A stretch of DNA of 8,894 nt from assembly GCA_934597165.1 (NCBI GenBank), contig CAKTQP010000063.1:1-8894 (forward strand), in the 5' to 3' direction. The translations under genes were made by a program, and so were the position numbers. The DNA is from an uncultured Oscillospiraceae bacterium (GTDB lineage: Bacteria > Bacillota > Clostridia > Oscillospirales > Oscillospiraceae). The notes under the pieces are model-generated. The model saw nothing but the letters and a program-made list of their open reading frames with translations, searched no databases and was not told where the DNA came from. This document shows positions 1 to 5,022 of this stretch, in pieces (within the stretch, counting starts at the first letter, position 1; each line of letters begins with the position of its first letter).

Positions 1-73
1 TGACGTGGCCAAGTGGTAAGGCAAAGGTCTGCAAAACCTTCATTCACCAGTTCAAATCTGGTCGTCACCTCCA
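1..73 (+). tRNA. tRNA-Cys (GCA), 5' end cut by window
   Basis: A tRNA cloverleaf lacking only its first two bases. The anticodon arm pairs AAGGT (24-28) with ACCTT (36-40) around the loop CTGCAAA, which places the anticodon GCA at 31-33, so this is cysteine. The T-arm contains TTCAAAT (51-57). The 3' acceptor strand CGTCACC (63-69) matches the visible TGACG at 1-5, so the missing bases should be GG. The discriminator is T70 and the CCA end is encoded at 71-73, as is common in Clostridia. A terminator follows within two bases, so this is the last or only gene of its transcript. Confidence 0.95.
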
Positions 74-74
74 T

Positions 75-110
75 AAGACTGTGATGAAAAGTTGTTACAG
101 TCTTTTTTCT
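75..110 (+). terminator. Intrinsic terminator after tRNA-Cys
   Basis: The perfect 8-bp stem AAGACTGT (75-82) / ACAGTCTT (97-104) has a 14-nt loop and runs straight into TTTTTT. It begins two bases after the tRNA CCA end, so it ends the tRNA transcript. Confidence 0.85.
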
Positions 111-146
111 TTGTTGTAGCGTCGAAAATCGGCGATTTCGCCAACC

Positions 147-530
147 AGTTTTCAGGTTGCTTTTTGTAGAGATGGTGAATTTGTCTTTCTCTATGGGCGG
201 GTCAGTCTGCAGCGCACTGCCATACAAGGCTTCGAATTCTGCATCGGCAGGCAGACCCTTCAGTGTCTCGTACCAGCTGCCTGCCTGCCAGACCGGAGCC
301 AGAACATTCTCACCATCCACCTCCAAGCTGCCCTGCAGCCGGATATCATCGGCGGCAGCGCCCACCAGCACCCCGTAGGTTCCGGCCGGGATTTTCCATC
401 CATCCGCCCACACTGCAAAGCTGCGATTTTCCAAAGAGAAGGTTACGGTTTTGCTCTCACCGGGGGCCAGCACCACTTTGGCAACCAACCTATTAGGAAT
501 GACGGTTTTCCTACCAAATGTTCCTTTTTG
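147..530 (-). pseudogene. Remnant of GH3 beta-glucosidase: Fn3-like domain only
   Basis: Read on the minus strand, this stretch translates without a stop into about 125 residues typical of the fibronectin type III-like domain that ends GH3 glycosidases. The signature LAPGESKTVTF (near 442-474) is followed by SFAVW, then W-K-IPAGTYGVLVG (about 364-402), then DDIRL, and further on AGSWYETL. The GH3 catalytic domains that should precede it are absent: on the minus strand an in-frame TAA sits just upstream (about 533-535), and the sequence beyond is AT-rich and non-coding. Downstream, recognisable sequence stops at FTISTKSNLKT (about 147-179); the frame then stays open by chance through the tRNA. 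It has no start, ribosome site or catalytic residues, so I regard it as dead. The domain identification is strong; whether it belonged to the same gene as the plus-strand GH3 tail at 745-1023 is open. Confidence 0.75.
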
Positions 531-540
531 CGATTAAAAT

Positions 541-640
541 GGAAAACCTGAAAATAAACTGAAAACTGCCGGGAAAAGCAAAAAATTCCCGCAGCCAACA
601 GGAAACTGGCTGCGGGAAATTGAAAACATTCTGAAAACAG
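541..640. repeat. Paired TGAAAA repeats around a hairpin
   Basis: In the non-coding stretch 531-723 the octamer yTGAAAAy occurs at 548-555, 559-566, 620-627 and 631-638. Each pair is spaced 11 bp and the two pairs are 72 bp apart, on either side of the hairpin at 586-618. Inverted copies lie at the far edge of the GH3 Fn3 remnant: CAGTTTTCAG at 146-155 mirrors 559-568, and TTTTCAGGTT at 149-158 mirrors 545-554. GGTTTTCC (504-511) and GGAAAACC (541-548) also form an inverted pair. The roughly helical 11-bp spacing suggests protein-binding sites or the end of a mobile element, but I recognise no known family. Nothing else is visible in 531-723 apart from the hairpin terminator. Confidence 0.5.
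580..618 (-). terminator. Strong hairpin with T-run on minus strand
   Basis: The perfect 12-bp GC-rich stem TTCCCGCAGCCA (586-597) / TGGCTGCGGGAA (607-618) has a 9-nt loop. On the minus strand it is followed by TTTTTTGCTTTT (585 down to 574), the form of an intrinsic terminator for leftward transcription. No minus-strand gene remains immediately upstream of it (620-1000), so it is either an orphan left by rearrangement or part of the repeat structure around it. Confidence 0.6.
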
Positions 641-723
641 CAGGATTTATTCTGTTTTTCTCAAAAAAATGCCCCCTCCCCTGCCATAATTCAGAATTTT
701 GCGGGAAGACGGGGCAATAAAAG

Positions 724-751
724 TGTCCAACCTCCTAAAAATGGTTGGACA
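724..751. mobile_element. Possible collapsed IS3-type end pair
   Basis: TGTCCAACC (724-732) and GGTTGGACA (743-751) are perfect 9-bp inverted repeats separated by only 10 bases. Ends containing AAAAGTGTCCAAC and its complement GTTGGACACTTTT are, from memory, common in IS3-family elements, and AAAAGTGTCCAAC is present exactly at 719-731. The pair sits at the point where the plus-strand GH3 tail loses its homology. This is consistent with an IS insertion followed by near-complete internal deletion. No transposase is present. It could instead be a chance hairpin or a weak terminator without a T-run. Confidence 0.3.
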
Positions 752-1023
752 TGGAACACTCCACCATGGAGATGAAGGACCATTCCTTTGTGATGATGCA
801 GATGTTCAAAGGCACTGAGGTCACCATTGCCAAATCCTTCGGCGGCAAGGTGGATTACAGCAATCCCACCTTCAAGATGATGGTGATGTTCGGTGCGGAT
901 GCACCACTGCGGGCGATGGTGCTTTCCAGCGGAGGTACCTTCCCGGCTCAGATAGCCGAGGGTCTGTTGGCAACCGCCAACGGTCACCCGCTGGAAGGAA
1001 TCAAAAAGATCGTAAAAAAGTGA
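745..1023 (+). pseudogene. Remnant of GH3 beta-glucosidase: C-terminal tail
   Basis: The frame encodes about 90 residues resembling the conserved extension found after the Fn3-like domain in many clostridial GH3 beta-glucosidases. It reads STMEMKDHSFVM, then AKSFGGKVDYSNPTFKMM, DAPLRAM, EGLLATANGH and a basic end GIKKIVKK before TGA (1021-1023). Such a tail has no activity alone; the catalytic domains and the Fn3 domain should lie upstream but are missing. In-frame TAA at 736-738 blocks any longer reading frame, and the only possible start is TTG 745 inside the inverted repeat 724-751, with no convincing ribosome site. The stop lies 22 bp before the start of the esterase at 1046, so the lost GH3 gene was probably translated together with that esterase. 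It might still be transcribed, but I do not expect a functional product. Confidence 0.7.
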
Positions 1024-1045
1024 TGTGAGATTGGAGAGATTTGCC

Positions 1046-1930
1046 ATGTCTTTGACCAGCTTTATGATACGGACCATGTTCAAGCGCGGAGATGATAAGC
1101 GAGATGCCGGATGTACAACTCCGGAAGATGTACGCCGTTTTGACGATATCGTCTACGGATTGAACCCTAGGTGGAACCGACTGGATGTGTATCGTCCGAA
1201 AGATGCCGAAGGTTTGCTGCCGGTCATTGTCAGTGTACATGGCGGCGGGTGGGTCTATGGAGATAAGGAGCGGTACCAGTATTACTGCATGAGTTTGGCG
1301 CAGCAGGGGTTTGCGGTGGTCAATTTCACATATCGGCTGGCTCCGGAATACAAGTTTCCGGCTCCTGTAGAGGATACAAACCAGGTATTCACATGGCTGC
1401 TGACCCATGCGGATACGTACGGCTTCGATATCGGTAATATCTTTGCGTTAGGCGACAGTGCCGGCGCACAGTTGTTGGCCATGTACAGTTGTATCTGCAC
1501 CAATCCGGCGTATGCATCAGGGTTTACGGTGCATACGCCCAAGGGGATTGTTCTGCGGGCAGTTGCGCTCAACTGCGGCGTTTACCGGATTGAAAAAAAC
1601 GGGAAAAAGGATCTAACCACCCACTTGATGGCCGATTATCTTCCCGGCAAAGGGACGCAGGCGGAGCTTGAGCAGATGAGTGTGCTGAACCATGTGACCG
1701 ATGCGTTTCCACCGGCTTTCGTCATGACGGCAGAAGGAGACTTCCTCGCTGAACAGGCTCGCCCCCTAGTGGAACGATTGCACCAGCTGGGGGCGGAAGC
1801 GGAATATCACTACTATGGAGATCGGAATCATGTGCTGGGTCATGTGTTTCACTGCGATATCCGTTCGGAAGCGGCCAATCGCTGCAACCGGGAAGAATGT
1901 GAATTCTTTAAAAGGCATCTGAATCGATAA
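1046..1930 (+). CDS. Alpha/beta hydrolase, HSL (family IV)-like esterase
   Basis: This is a 294-aa probable carboxylesterase that hydrolyses short acyl or acetyl esters in the cytoplasm; no signal peptide or membrane segment is visible. The oxyanion-hole motif HGGG is at residues 65-68, followed by YRLAPE at 96-101, a hallmark of the hormone-sensitive-lipase group. The nucleophile elbow is GDSAG with Ser138, the acid is probably Asp232 in AEGD, and the base His is probably His266 in LGHVFH. Length is normal for the family. ATG 1046 is preferred because GGAGAG (1033-1038) lies 7 nt upstream; an in-frame GTG at 1025 has no such site. It follows the GH3 tail remnant by 22 bp, a pairing that suggests removal of acyl groups from glycosides. 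Since its former upstream gene is broken, its promoter is unclear. The substrate cannot be told from sequence; an acetyl-xylan or feruloyl-type esterase is possible. Confidence 0.88.
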   Translation: MSLTSFMIRTMFKRGDDKRDAGCTTPEDVRRFDDIVYGLNPRWNRLDVYRPKDAEGLLPVIVSVHGGGWVYGDKERYQYYCMSLAQQGFAVVNFTYRLAPEYKFPAPVEDTNQVFTWLLTHADTYGFDIGNIFALGDSAGAQLLAMYSCICTNPAYASGFTVHTPKGIVLRAVALNCGVYRIEKNGKKDLTTHLMADYLPGKGTQAELEQMSVLNHVTDAFPPAFVMTAEGDFLAEQARPLVERLHQLGAEAEYHYYGDRNHVLGHVFHCDIRSEAANRCNREECEFFKRHLNR

Positions 1931-1942
1931 AGCCCACAACCG

Positions 1943-1980
1943 AAAAAGACGGCAGCTTGTACAGCTTGCCGTCTTTTTTT
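1943..1980 (+). terminator. Bidirectional intrinsic terminator
   Basis: AAAAAGACGGCA (1943-1954) pairs with TGCCGTCTTTTT, with an inner GCT/AGC pairing, and the plus strand continues as a T-run. The minus strand also ends in TTTTT, so the hairpin can end both the esterase transcript (stop 1928-1930) and the oppositely oriented symporter transcript (stop at 2062). The roughly 80 bp between it and the symporter stop hold nothing else I recognise. Confidence 0.85.
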
Positions 1981-2061
1981 ATTTAGGATGTATTTCTACA
2001 TGGGAAGATACGAGTTGCAGCCTTGCTTTTCCATCTGGTGCCGCCCTTGTCTGTTTATGCT

Positions 2062-3465
2062 TTACGCTTGGGGAGACTGCGTTTTCTTGCGCGTCTGTAT
2101 CGTCCGCAAGATTTCGGTGTAGCGGTTTTCAATGTCAAACCGGCTGGTGAGCAGCAGCAGACCCACCATCATAGCAAGAGGAATGTAGATGGAAAAAGCG
2201 TAGATGCCGTAGCGCACGGCCGTGGTGGTGACGGTGGCGGTGGGGTCATAGTTGACGACTGCCAGGATCCAGCCAATCAGCGAGCCGCCCAGGCCGCCGG
2301 CGACCTTACTGCCGAAACTGGAGGCAGAGGCAGACATACCTACGATCTTGTTGCCATAGAGATAATCGTTATAGTCCATGGCCATTGTGTTCATGGTTCC
2401 GCAGACACACATCAGCGGGATGATAGCGAAACTGGTCAGCTGGCCGGCAGTCATCAAAACGATCAGGCTGTCCGGGAAGAAGATACGCACCACAGAACCG
2501 GCGATACCGATGATCATGCTGATCATCAAGGTCTTGCGGATGCCCAGCTTCTTGTTCATAGGACCGACCACACCGAAGCCGACAAAGGTGGAAATCAGAC
2601 CTACCGCGCCCATCAGGGCCACAAGGTTGTCGTTGCCGAGGATCCACTTGGCGTAATAGGTGCCGGAAGCACTGGTGAGCGCGAAGATCACGGCGGAGAA
2701 AAGGTTCGAGATCAGAACGATGACCCAATACTTATTTTTGAACAGCATACCGATGGCTTTCACAAAAGGCACGCCGTCGTCCTGCTTCTGCTCGGCGGTG
2801 GCCGTCTCCGCACTTTTGGCGTACAGGATCAGCAAAAGCACCATGCTGATAAGACCCAAGACCACCGCAAATTTGATGTACGCGGCCTGATCCGCCACGC
2901 CGTTCACACCCAGCAGGTTGGTGATGGGCACCAGCGCGATGGCAATGATCATGCCGATCAGATAGCCCATAATGGATCGGAAGATGCCCATCTTGGTGCG
3001 CTCCTCAATGCTGGGGGTGCGCATACACTGTATCGCGTTGTAGGGGATAGAGATGGCAGTGGAGACAACGGCGCTGGCCAGTATGTTCGTAATCAACAGG
3101 TACGCGAACAGCATAGGGCTGCTCAGTCCGCTGGGTACTGAGAACAACGCTACAATTACCACAAAGGTCGGAATCGCCATGCGCAAAAACCACGGGCGGC
3201 ACTTTCCCTTCGGGCTTTTGCCGTTGTCCATGATGCGACCCATTATAAGGTCGGTAAAGGCGTCCACAATCTTGGCAATCAGTAGGACGTTGGCGGCCGT
3301 CATTGCGGCCACACCGATTTTGTCCGTGTAGAAATAGGTGATCGCTCCAATCAGACCGCTGATGCTGTTGAGCGCAAACTGTCCGCCGCTGTCGGCCAGA
3401 TAATCGCCCAAGCGCATGGTCTTCTGAATCCCCATGCCGTCAAGTCCGAGCTGCTTTTTACTCAT
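2062..3465 (-). CDS. GPH-family glycoside:cation symporter
   Basis: This 467-aa integral membrane protein fits the glycoside-pentoside-hexuronide:cation symporter family (MelB/XylP/YicJ-like, MFS fold). It would import a sugar or glycoside with Na+ or H+. About twelve hydrophobic helices can be traced (for example around 31-47, 98-114, 163-183, 196-215, 247-265, 283-300, 312-330, 335-355, 385-404 and 420-440), although the helix count is by eye. The family's D-x3-D cation motif is visible as DAFTD at 68-72, matching the MelB Asp pair in helix II. It is followed by the loop signature GRIMDNGKSPKGKCRPW at 76-92. ATG 3463-3465 is supported by AGGAGA (3474-3479) 8 nt upstream. It is transcribed divergently from the AraC-type regulator, which probably controls it. 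Given the rhamnosidase downstream of the regulator, a rhamnose-containing glycoside is a reasonable but unproven substrate. Confidence 0.92.
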   Translation of the reverse strand: MSKKQLGLDGMGIQKTMRLGDYLADSGGQFALNSISGLIGAITYFYTDKIGVAAMTAANVLLIAKIVDAFTDLIMGRIMDNGKSPKGKCRPWFLRMAIPTFVVIVALFSVPSGLSSPMLFAYLLITNILASAVVSTAISIPYNAIQCMRTPSIEERTKMGIFRSIMGYLIGMIIAIALVPITNLLGVNGVADQAAYIKFAVVLGLISMVLLLILYAKSAETATAEQKQDDGVPFVKAIGMLFKNKYWVIVLISNLFSAVIFALTSASGTYYAKWILGNDNLVALMGAVGLISTFVGFGVVGPMNKKLGIRKTLMISMIIGIAGSVVRIFFPDSLIVLMTAGQLTSFAIIPLMCVCGTMNTMAMDYNDYLYGNKIVGMSASASSFGSKVAGGLGGSLIGWILAVVNYDPTATVTTTAVRYGIYAFSIYIPLAMMVGLLLLTSRFDIENRYTEILRTIQTRKKTQSPQA

Positions 3466-3518
3466 TTTGATTCTCTCCTGTCTGTTTGATTTTGACGCGC
3501 CCCTTGGCTTGTGTCTAC

Positions 3519-3550
3519 ATCATAGCACGTCAGACCCTGTGCTTATAATA
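3519..3550 (-). promoter_or_regulatory. Candidate promoter of the symporter gene
   Basis: On the minus strand TGCTATGAT forms an extended -10 element (hexamer at 3519-3524). No good -35 is visible; the nearest, TTATAA-like, lies at about 3543-3548 and coincides with the opposite-strand -10. Transcription would begin near 3511, about 45 nt before the start codon. It overlaps the regulator's promoter region, so one bound protein could affect both directions. Confidence 0.4.
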
Positions 3551-3585
3551 ATTACTTGATTTATATGGTAATTTTATGATATTAT
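3544..3585 (+). promoter_or_regulatory. Candidate promoters of the AraC-type regulator
   Basis: Two plus-strand options exist. TATAAT at 3544-3549 is a perfect -10 hexamer without a clear -35, giving a leader of about 50 nt. TTGATT (3556-3561) with an 18-bp spacer to TATTAT (3580-3585) would start at about 3592, leaving barely enough leader for the ribosome site at 3593-3599. TGATATTAT at 3577-3585 matches 7 of 9 bases of the repeat TGATAGAAT found twice before the rhamnosidase gene, so autoregulation is possible. Confidence 0.4.
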
Positions 3586-3608
3586 TTGAAATAAGGAGAT
3601 GTTTCGCC

Positions 3609-4811
3609 GTGAAAAATGCTTGGATTGAAAAGCTGCAATCCCTGTACTGTGTGACCCGCGTCCCTCTCTCTTTGCTGGATGGGGATGGAAACCTTATCGT
3701 GTCATTCCCTGAGATCCCGTACGAGGCGGTGAATCTCTTTGCCACCGCCATCGTTCTGGACGATTTCCGGGCGCAGGGGAGAGACGCTGCGCACCCACTG
3801 GTCAGCTTCATCGAACCGGGGTTCTTTCTGGGCGTAATGGAGCTGGATGCGGACTGCTTTCTGCTTCTTGGACTCGTCAGCCCAATCCGCCGGGCGCGAA
3901 ACGAGGTTTTGAGTATGGTGATGACTGTCGGTCGGCCTGAGCATTTGCAGAGCACCTGCGACCTGATTCTGCAAGTGCCTCTAATGACCTTGGAGCAGGT
4001 GAAGAATCAGCTGTGCCTGATCGCGGACCTACTTTTGGAAACGCGCGTTAAAAAAGAGGACATTCTGTTCATGGATGTCTATACCTCTATGGTACAAGAC
4101 CCGTCCTGTCTGGAAGAACAGCTTTTTGAGCAGCGGGAATCCGCTGAACCGCACCTGTCCATGGACTTTGAAATGAGTCTTTGTGAGGCTGTGGAACATG
4201 GCAACCGTGCCCAGCTGGAACAGCGGCTGAACACGCCGGTTTCAGGTCGCGTCGGCCTGATGTCCAGCGATGCCCTCCGACAAGAAAAGTATATCTTTAT
4301 CGCTCTGGCCACCGTGACAGCCCGGGCGGCCATCCGCGGCGGACTGTCGGAGGAAACCGTGCTGAACCTGAGCGACCTGTACTGCCAGCGCATGGATTCC
4401 CTTTCGGAACCCGCCCTCATCAAGGAGCTAAGCATCCGGATGCTGCTGGATTATTGTGATCGGGTAGGTGAACTTCGACAAAAGCCGGCCGCATCCGGCT
4501 TGATCCGGCAATGTCTGGCCTATATCTCGGTGCATCTGCATGAGGACATCACCCTGGAACAGCTTTCCGGAGTGTGCGGGCTGTGCACGCGCAGCCTGTC
4601 CCTGCGCTTCCGCGATGAAATGGGAATTAGCATCCGGGACTATCTCAACCGGGAAAGAATCAATGAGGCCAAGTACCTTCTTCGGCACACGGGGTATCCG
4701 TTGTCTCAGATTGCAGCTTACCTGAACTATTCCTCCCAGAGCTATTTCACGCGGCTGTTTCAAAAACAGTGCGGCATGACGCCCAGTCAATACAGAGAGA
4801 ACATCGGATAG
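3609..4811 (+). CDS. AraC-family transcriptional regulator
   Basis: This 400-aa cytoplasmic DNA-binding regulator has a canonical AraC/XylS domain at about residues 298-398. The first helix-turn-helix lies in DITLEQLSGVCGLCTRSLSLRF. The second carries the family's C-terminal signature PLSQIAAYLNYSSQSYFTRLFQKQCGMTP (about 364-392), with the usual G replaced by N in YLNYSS. The N-terminal ~290 residues are an effector domain I do not recognise; it is not the cupin of classical AraC, and SLLDGDGNLIVSF near 21-33 hints at a PAS-like sensing fold. I choose GTG 3609 because AAGGAGA (3593-3599) lies 9 nt upstream. The ATG at 3576 would place that ribosome site inside the gene. It lies between the divergent symporter and the co-oriented rhamnosidase and is the obvious local regulator, most likely an activator responding to a rhamnoside or rhamnose. 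Confidence 0.92.
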   Translation: MKNAWIEKLQSLYCVTRVPLSLLDGDGNLIVSFPEIPYEAVNLFATAIVLDDFRAQGRDAAHPLVSFIEPGFFLGVMELDADCFLLLGLVSPIRRARNEVLSMVMTVGRPEHLQSTCDLILQVPLMTLEQVKNQLCLIADLLLETRVKKEDILFMDVYTSMVQDPSCLEEQLFEQRESAEPHLSMDFEMSLCEAVEHGNRAQLEQRLNTPVSGRVGLMSSDALRQEKYIFIALATVTARAAIRGGLSEETVLNLSDLYCQRMDSLSEPALIKELSIRMLLDYCDRVGELRQKPAASGLIRQCLAYISVHLHEDITLEQLSGVCGLCTRSLSLRFRDEMGISIRDYLNRERINEAKYLLRHTGYPLSQIAAYLNYSSQSYFTRLFQKQCGMTPSQYRENIG

Positions 4812-4832
4812 TGCAGCGCTTCACCGGCGAGG

Positions 4833-4867
4833 CCCGGAGACTTTTTGAGAGTCTCCGGGTCTTTCTG
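4833..4867 (+). terminator. Intrinsic terminator after the regulator
   Basis: A perfect 10-bp stem CCCGGAGACT (4833-4842) / AGTCTCCGGG (4850-4859) with loop TTTTGAG is followed by the weak T-tract TCTTTCT. It lies 21 bp after the regulator stop (4809-4811) and separates it from the rhamnosidase gene, which therefore needs its own promoter. Confidence 0.75.
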
Positions 4868-4906
4868 CTGTTGGGGCAGGCGTCGGGCAAAACAGAGCAG
4901 AAATTT

Positions 4907-4978
4907 TGATAGAATATCACGAAAGTATTAAAAAAATCCGTTTTTTAATATAGCGAATCCGGTTTGTCTGATAGAATA
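4907..4978 (+). promoter_or_regulatory. Rhamnosidase promoter region with direct repeats
   Basis: The 10-mer TGATAGAATA occurs twice, at 4907-4916 and 4969-4978, 62 bp apart, close to six helical turns. Each copy reads as an extended -10 (TG, one base, TAGAAT). No good -35 hexamer precedes either, which suits an activator-dependent promoter. The downstream copy, with hexamer 4972-4977, would start transcription near 4984, about 40 nt before the gene. The upstream copy could be a second promoter or an AraC operator half-site; sequence alone cannot decide. Confidence 0.45.
4926..4950. repeat. AT-rich perfect palindrome upstream of the rhamnosidase
   Basis: TATTAAAAAA (4926-4935) and TTTTTTAATA (4941-4950) form a perfect 10-bp inverted repeat with the 5-nt centre ATCCG. 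It lies midway between the two TGATAGAATA copies, 21 bp before the putative -10 hexamer at 4972. In that place it could act as an UP-like element or an operator. It is too AT-rich to be a useful terminator for the regulator. Confidence 0.5.
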
Positions 4979-5022
4979 CAGGCATAGCAGAAGTTTTCTA
5001 CGCAGAAATGAGGGTATAACCT

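Noticed and set aside
318..325. CACCTCCA, repeating the tRNA-Cys 3' end (66-73), as an attachment-site duplicate
   Set aside because: Only 8 bp are shared, and the copy lies inside the Fn3 remnant coding sequence; chance is the simpler explanation.
157..496. Plus-strand small reading frames opposite the GH3 Fn3 remnant
   Set aside because: Low-complexity Pro/Ser/Arg-rich translations with no ribosome site; the minus strand carries the recognisable domain.
1025..1045. GTG 1025 as the start of the first esterase
   Set aside because: It lies two bases after the GH3 tail stop with no ribosome site. GGAGAG lies at the right distance from ATG 1046.
2023..3141. Long plus-strand reading frame (372 codons) rich in His, Asp, Gly and Gln
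   Set aside because: It is the antisense of the symporter gene, which has membrane helices, family motifs and a good ribosome site. The plus-strand product is low-complexity and has no ribosome site.
3576..3608. ATG 3576 as the start of the AraC-type regulator
   Set aside because: It has no ribosome site and would put the clear AAGGAGA (3593-3599) inside the coding region; GTG 3609 fits that site.
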